DNA of 64,000 nucleotides, taken from the NCBI RefSeq assembly GCF_052076105.1, contig NZ_CP197245.1, positions 5,332,001-5,396,000 on the forward strand, given 5' to 3'. Shown here piece after piece: positions 60,622 through 64,000 of the stretch. The notes below the pieces were generated by a model, which was given only the letters and a program-made list of their open reading frames with translations, was not told the DNA's origin and did not search any database. A program made the translations under genes and the position numbers. The DNA is from Tardiphaga sp052076105. GTDB taxonomy: Bacteria; Pseudomonadota; Alphaproteobacteria; Rhizobiales; Xanthobacteraceae. Positions within the stretch are counted from its first letter, which is position 1. Every line of letters begins with the position of its first letter.

Positions 60622-61437
60622 ATGTCCGATATGAGACTGATCGTTGCTGGCGCTGGTGGCCGAATGGGCCGCGCCCTGATCCGCACCATTTCCGAAACCC
60701 CCGGCGCTGTCGTGTCCGGTGCGCTCGAGGCGCCCGGCTCGGAGCTGCTTGGACAGGATGCCGGCGTGCTCGCCGGCCTGCCCGAGAACGGCGTCAAACT
60801 CTCAGCTGATCTCTGGACGCTGTCGAAGGATGCCGATGGCATTCTTGATTTCACGGTTCCCGCGGCAACCATCGCCAATGTCGCGATCGCAGCCCAGCGC
60901 GGCCTCGTCCATGTGATCGGCACTACCGGCCTGTCGGCGTCGGATAACGCGGTGATCAAGAGCGTGACCGGCCAGGCCATCGTCGTGCAGTCAGGCAATA
61001 TGAGCCTTGGCGTCAATCTGCTTGCCGCGCTGGTGAAGCGCGTCGCGCAGTCGCTCGATGACGGCTTCGACATCGAGGTGCTGGAGATGCACCACAAGGC
61101 CAAGATCGATGCACCATCGGGCACGGCTTTCATGCTGGGTCAGGCTGCTGCCGAGGGCCGCAAGATTCCGCTCGAGCAACATTCGGCCCGTGGCCGCGAT
61201 GGTCTCACGGGTGCGCGCAAGACCGGCGATATCGGCTTTGCCTCGCTGCGCGGCGGCACTGTCGCGGGCGATCATACGGTGATCTTCGCCGGTCCCCATG
61301 AGCGCATCGAGCTGTCGCACAAGGCCGAGGATCGCATGATCTTCGCCCATGGTGCGCTGAAGGCGGCGATGTGGGCGCATGGAAAAAAGCCCGGTTTGTA
61401 TTCGATGGCTGACGTGCTCGGCCTTGGTGAAATGTAA
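60622..61437 (+). CDS. dapB: 4-hydroxy-tetrahydrodipicolinate reductase
   Basis: The 271-residue product has the NAD(P)H loop VAGAGGRMGRALI, IGTTGLSASDN, QSGNMSLGVNLLAALVKRVAQ, the active-site EMHHKAKIDAPSGTAFMLG and GHTVIF-type AGDHTVIFAGPHERIELSH. It reduces the cyclic intermediate in lysine and diaminopimelate synthesis. It is followed by gpmA after 22 nt. A short 134-nt gap with no feature precedes it. Confidence 0.97.
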   Translation: MSDMRLIVAGAGGRMGRALIRTISETPGAVVSGALEAPGSELLGQDAGVLAGLPENGVKLSADLWTLSKDADGILDFTVPAATIANVAIAAQRGLVHVIGTTGLSASDNAVIKSVTGQAIVVQSGNMSLGVNLLAALVKRVAQSLDDGFDIEVLEMHHKAKIDAPSGTAFMLGQAAAEGRKIPLEQHSARGRDGLTGARKTGDIGFASLRGGTVAGDHTVIFAGPHERIELSHKAEDRMIFAHGALKAAMWAHGKKPGLYSMADVLGLGEM

Positions 61438-61459
61438 GAAGAACGAAACGGAATTCTCG

Positions 61460-62083
61460 ATGAACGAACGTCTTCTCGTCCTCGTCCGTCATGGACAGAG
61501 CGAATGGAATCTGAAGAACCTTTTCACCGGCTGGAAAGATCCTGATCTCACCGAGAAGGGCGTCGCAGAGGCCAAGGAAGCGGGCCGCAAGCTGAAGGCG
61601 CAGGGTTTGACCTTCGATGTCGCGTTCACCTCGGCGCTGACCCGCGCGCAGCACACGCTGAAGCTTGCGCTGACCGAGATGGGCCAGACCGGGATTCCCG
61701 TCACGAAGAACCTGGCGCTCAACGAGCGCGATTACGGCGACCTCTCCGGCCTCAATAAGGACGATGCCCGCGCCAAATGGGGCGAGGAGCAGGTCCATGT
61801 CTGGCGCCGTTCCTATGACGTGCCGCCGCCTGGTGGCGAGAGCCTGAAGGATACGCTGGCGCGCACGCTGCCGTATTTCGTGCAGGAGATCCTGCCTTGC
61901 GTGCTGCGCGGCGAACGCACGCTGGTCGCTGCGCACGGGAATTCACTGCGCGCGCTGATCATGGTGCTGGAGAAGCTGACGCCGGAAGGCATTCTGGCCC
62001 GCGAACTGGCGACCGGCGCGCCGGTGATCTACCGGCTCAATGCCGATGCGACAGTAGCGTCGAAACTCGATCTGGCGGGTTGA
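61460..62083 (+). CDS. gpmA: 2,3-bisphosphoglycerate-dependent phosphoglycerate mutase
   Basis: The 207-residue product has LLVLVRHGQSEWNLKNLFTGW (catalytic His), ALTRAQHTLKLAL, ALNERDYGDLSGLNKDDARAKWG and VAAHGNSLRALIMVLE (second His). The shortened C-terminus versus the 250-residue E. coli enzyme is normal in alphaproteobacteria. It interconverts 3- and 2-phosphoglycerate. ATG 61460 (MNERLLVLVRHGQ) is chosen because the family start lies there. It is adjacent to dapB, an order found in relatives. Confidence 0.96.
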   Translation: MNERLLVLVRHGQSEWNLKNLFTGWKDPDLTEKGVAEAKEAGRKLKAQGLTFDVAFTSALTRAQHTLKLALTEMGQTGIPVTKNLALNERDYGDLSGLNKDDARAKWGEEQVHVWRRSYDVPPPGGESLKDTLARTLPYFVQEILPCVLRGERTLVAAHGNSLRALIMVLEKLTPEGILARELATGAPVIYRLNADATVASKLDLAG

Positions 62084-62109
62084 TCGACGCGTTCGGTTGC
62101 GTGGCGCGG

Positions 62110-62901
62110 TTAGCGTGCCACCGCAACCGATACGAAATCCGAGATCGCATCGAGAAAGACGTCCGGCTTCTGCAATTGCGGGACATGCGCGCAGCCCGGA
62201 AGCACGATCAGCCGTGCATCAGGTAGTCCGGCAGCAAGCTCTCTGGACATCGGTGGTGGCGTCGCTTCATCGTGCTCGCCGACCAGCACCAACACCGGCG
62301 CTTTGACGGTGCCGATCTCGGGGCGCAGATCCAGCGTCGCCAGGGACTCGCACGCACTCTGAAACACAGCGGGATCGGTGCGCAGAAAGGCCTCGCGGCG
62401 ATCGCGCATCAAGTCCGGATTCTGCTCCTGAAATTCAGGTGCGAACAGACGTCGCATCGCGACATCGGTGACTGCCGCCAATCCCTTGGTCGATGCTGCC
62501 GTCGCCATGTTGCGGAACGCCTCACGACCGGGTTCGGAAAATGCCGCGCCGCAATCGGCGAGAACCAGACGGCCTACGATGTCGGGATGGCGGATCGCCA
62601 TCTGCAAGGCGACGAAGCCGCCATAGCCGTTGCCGAGCACAATCGTGTCCGCACTGTCGCCGCAGTCCCTGACGGCCTCCGCCATGCGGTCAGCCACCGC
62701 CGCCAATCCGCCGCTTGCGGCGTCTGATCCCCCAAAGCCTGGCAATTCGGGAACAACGACACGGTGGGTCTTGGCCAGTGACGGCACGATCCGATCGAAG
62801 CTTGCCCGGTCAGACAGCAGCGAGTGAAGCAGCACGATGGCCGGTCCTTCGCCAAATTGCGCTGCATTGACGGTGCCGTTTGCCAAGCGCCGATCTGCCA
62901 T
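62110..62901 (-). CDS. Alpha/beta-hydrolase fold protein lacking the nucleophile serine
   Basis: The 263-residue product has the alpha/beta-hydrolase fold of the lactonase/esterase type: NAAQFGEGPAIVLLHSLLSDRASFDRIVPSLAKTHRVVVPELPGFGGSD, MAIRHPDIVGRLVLADCGAAF, GEHDEATPPP (acid residue) and GCAHVPQLQ (His). The nucleophile elbow reads VLGNGYGGFVA, so the usual G-x-S-x-G serine is Gly (GGC, one base from AGC). Such members are often non-hydrolytic or use another mechanism. ATG 62901 has GGAGAGG about 5 nt upstream; the TTG at 62919 is rejected. It converges with gpmA. Confidence 0.9.
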   Translation of the reverse strand: MADRRLANGTVNAAQFGEGPAIVLLHSLLSDRASFDRIVPSLAKTHRVVVPELPGFGGSDAASGGLAAVADRMAEAVRDCGDSADTIVLGNGYGGFVALQMAIRHPDIVGRLVLADCGAAFSEPGREAFRNMATAASTKGLAAVTDVAMRRLFAPEFQEQNPDLMRDRREAFLRTDPAVFQSACESLATLDLRPEIGTVKAPVLVLVGEHDEATPPPMSRELAAGLPDARLIVLPGCAHVPQLQKPDVFLDAISDFVSVAVAR

Positions 62902-63072
62902 TTTTGCCTCTCCCGTCAAAAGCTTCCAGGCCGCAGCCTGCTCGGCTGTCGCATCCTGCCTGCCCTGTTGTGTCCCGGACCGGAACCCAAAAGCAAGCCC
63001 CGATCTCGGAAATCTGACTTGACGTGATATTTCACGAGATGCATCCTACGGAAGGAATCAGAGGAAAAATCC

Positions 63073-63723
63073 GTGCTTCTCAGGGACAATGTCTACAATA
63101 GCCTCAGGTCTGATATCCTTATGTGTCGCTTTTTGCCAGGCGATGATATGCGAGAGCAGGAACTTGCGGAGCGCTATGCGGTCAGCCGGCAGCCCGTACG
63201 CGAGGCTTTGCTGCGGCTGGAGCGGGAGCATCTCGTGACGGTGCAGCCGCGCCAGGGTTACCGGGTCAATCCGATCTCGATCTCGGACGCCCGGGACCTG
63301 TTGCGGTTTCGCTATGCGGTCGAGCCGGCCTGTGTGTCGGAGGCGATCGAGCAGGCCTCGGACGACATCCTGCGCGGGTTGGACCAGTACCGGTCGTTCG
63401 ACGGCTCAGCGGAAGATTTCATCGACTACAACCGCGCCTTCCACATCGCGCTGGCAGAGGCGTCCGGCAACCGGCGCATGGCGTCGGCCGCGCGCGATCT
63501 GATCGAACAGGCCGACCGGCTGGTGCGCGTGAGCATCGCCAACGTCAAGGGCCGCGATCACATGCAGCTGGTTGGCGAGCACGTCAGCCTGATCGACGCC
63601 ATGCAGCGCCGTGATCAACGCGGCGCGGCGCGCATTATCAAGGCCCACATCGAGAAAACAGAAAAGCGCGTGCTGCCTGCCTTGGCGCGTAACGCGATCA
63701 TCGTCGAAGGGAGAGATCTATGA
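63073..63723 (+). CDS. GntR/FCD-family transcriptional regulator
   Basis: The 216-residue product has an N-terminal winged helix (about 5-70: LRDNVYNSLRSDILMCRFLPGDDMREQELAERYAVSRQPVREALLRLEREHLV, with the VSRQPVREAL recognition region) and a C-terminal FCD ligand-binding domain (about 75-205) with FRYAVEP, NRAFHIALAEASGNRRM and GEHVSLIDAMQRRD, including metal-binding-like Asp/His positions. It starts at GTG 63073 after GAGG. It overlaps the aldehyde dehydrogenase gene by 4 nt (ATGA), so it probably controls that catabolic operon in response to its substrate. Confidence 0.93.
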   Translation: MLLRDNVYNSLRSDILMCRFLPGDDMREQELAERYAVSRQPVREALLRLEREHLVTVQPRQGYRVNPISISDARDLLRFRYAVEPACVSEAIEQASDDILRGLDQYRSFDGSAEDFIDYNRAFHIALAEASGNRRMASAARDLIEQADRLVRVSIANVKGRDHMQLVGEHVSLIDAMQRRDQRGAARIIKAHIEKTEKRVLPALARNAIIVEGRDL

Positions 63724-64000
63724 ACATTCCAGCAAAAACCGGCTCCATCGATGTCGAGATTCACGGCAACTTCGTCGACGGCCGTGAGGTCGAAGCCGGC
63801 AATGGCGAGATGATCGATGTGCGCAACCCGGCTACGGGCGACGTCATCGCACGAATCCCCAATTCGACCGCGGCCGATATCGATCATGCGATGAAGAGCG
63901 CGCGTGCGGCTTTCGAAGGACGCGCCTGGGGCGGCATGGATACGCGCGCCCGCGCGCGCCTCATCAACAAGCTTGCCGATGCCTTCGAGGCTAATCTCGA
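63720..64000 (+). CDS. Aldehyde dehydrogenase family protein (partial, N-terminus only)
   Basis: From ATG 63720 the frame stays open to the window edge (about 93 residues). It reads DVEIHGNFVDGREVEAGNGE, IDVRNPATGDVIARIPNSTAADIDHAMKSARAAF and WGGMDTRARARLINKLADAFE, the typical N-terminal strands of the aldehyde dehydrogenase superfamily. The catalytic Cys lies beyond the window, so substrate class is unknown. It is translationally coupled to the GntR regulator by an ATGA overlap. Confidence 0.88.
   Translation, partial: MNIPAKTGSIDVEIHGNFVDGREVEAGNGEMIDVRNPATGDVIARIPNSTAADIDHAMKSARAAFEGRAWGGMDTRARARLINKLADAFEANL

Overview
The window is core chromosome of a GC-rich alphaproteobacterium in Hyphomicrobiales (Rhizobiales), most probably family Nitrobacteraceae/Bradyrhizobiaceae (Bradyrhizobium, Rhodopseudomonas, Afipia, Tardiphaga or a relative). 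This rests on the gene orders trmE-mnmG-rsmG-parA-parB, rho-hemJ, ppsR-maf-coaE-dnaQ-secB-Tim44-mltA-smr, hslV/DUF2585/hslU, hisB-DUF2628-hisHAFE-coaA and dnaK-dnaJ-pmtA, and on short palindromic intergenic repeats of a style common in that family. Genus assignment is inference. No rRNA, tRNA, CRISPR array, prophage or insertion sequence was seen.

Layout. 1-5.7 kb: a partial cNMP-binding protein, an OmpR-type response regulator, an L,D-transpeptidase-like protein, a WXXGXW-repeat secreted protein, YggS and a membrane diguanylate cyclase. 5.9-10.1 kb: leuS-lptE-holA. 10.05-19.3 kb: the minus-strand replication and segregation block parB-parA-rsmG-mnmG-trmE-rho-hemJ, with four parS sites (12.5-15.5 kb) and a two-gene plus-strand insertion between rsmG and mnmG. 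19.26-19.73 kb: a non-coding gap with AT-rich and DnaA-box-like sequence where gene polarity flips, the best candidate for the chromosomal origin. 19.7-26.6 kb: ppsR, maf, coaE, dnaQ, (secB), Tim44, mltA, smr. 26.7-34.1 kb: hslU-DUF2585-hslV facing away from hisB-DUF2628-hisH-hisA-hisF-hisE-coaA. 34.1-42.0 kb: an OlsB-like acyltransferase, a hybrid histidine kinase, a small secreted protein, a YifB/ComM AAA+ protein, a Tat-exported metallo-beta-lactamase-fold protein and gshB. 42.1-49.5 kb: yraN-rsmI, an LpoA-like lipoprotein, hemW-rdgB, rph, hrcA-grpE. 49.6-54.5 kb: an exported nicotinamidase-like protein, two tandem paralogous polytopic membrane proteins and a secreted protein of unknown function. 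54.9-64 kb: dnaK-dnaJ-pmtA, an FMN reductase, pyrF, DUF1330, dapB, gpmA, an alpha/beta-hydrolase without its nucleophile serine, and a GntR regulator coupled to a truncated aldehyde dehydrogenase.

How it fits together. The left-centre is the origin/centromere domain: ParA, ParB and parS segregate the origin, with replication genes (holA, dnaQ) and tRNA-modification/RNA-processing genes nearby. To the right lie histidine biosynthesis, proteostasis (HslUV, HrcA-GrpE, DnaK-DnaJ) and envelope functions (LptE, MltA, LpoA-like, L,D-transpeptidase-like, PmtA, OlsB-like). Most of the window is ordinary housekeeping sequence. The least explained items are the tandem membrane-protein pair at 50.5-53.6 kb, the insertion between rsmG and mnmG, and the nucleophile-less hydrolase near 62.5 kb. 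I did not find an obvious new multi-gene system.
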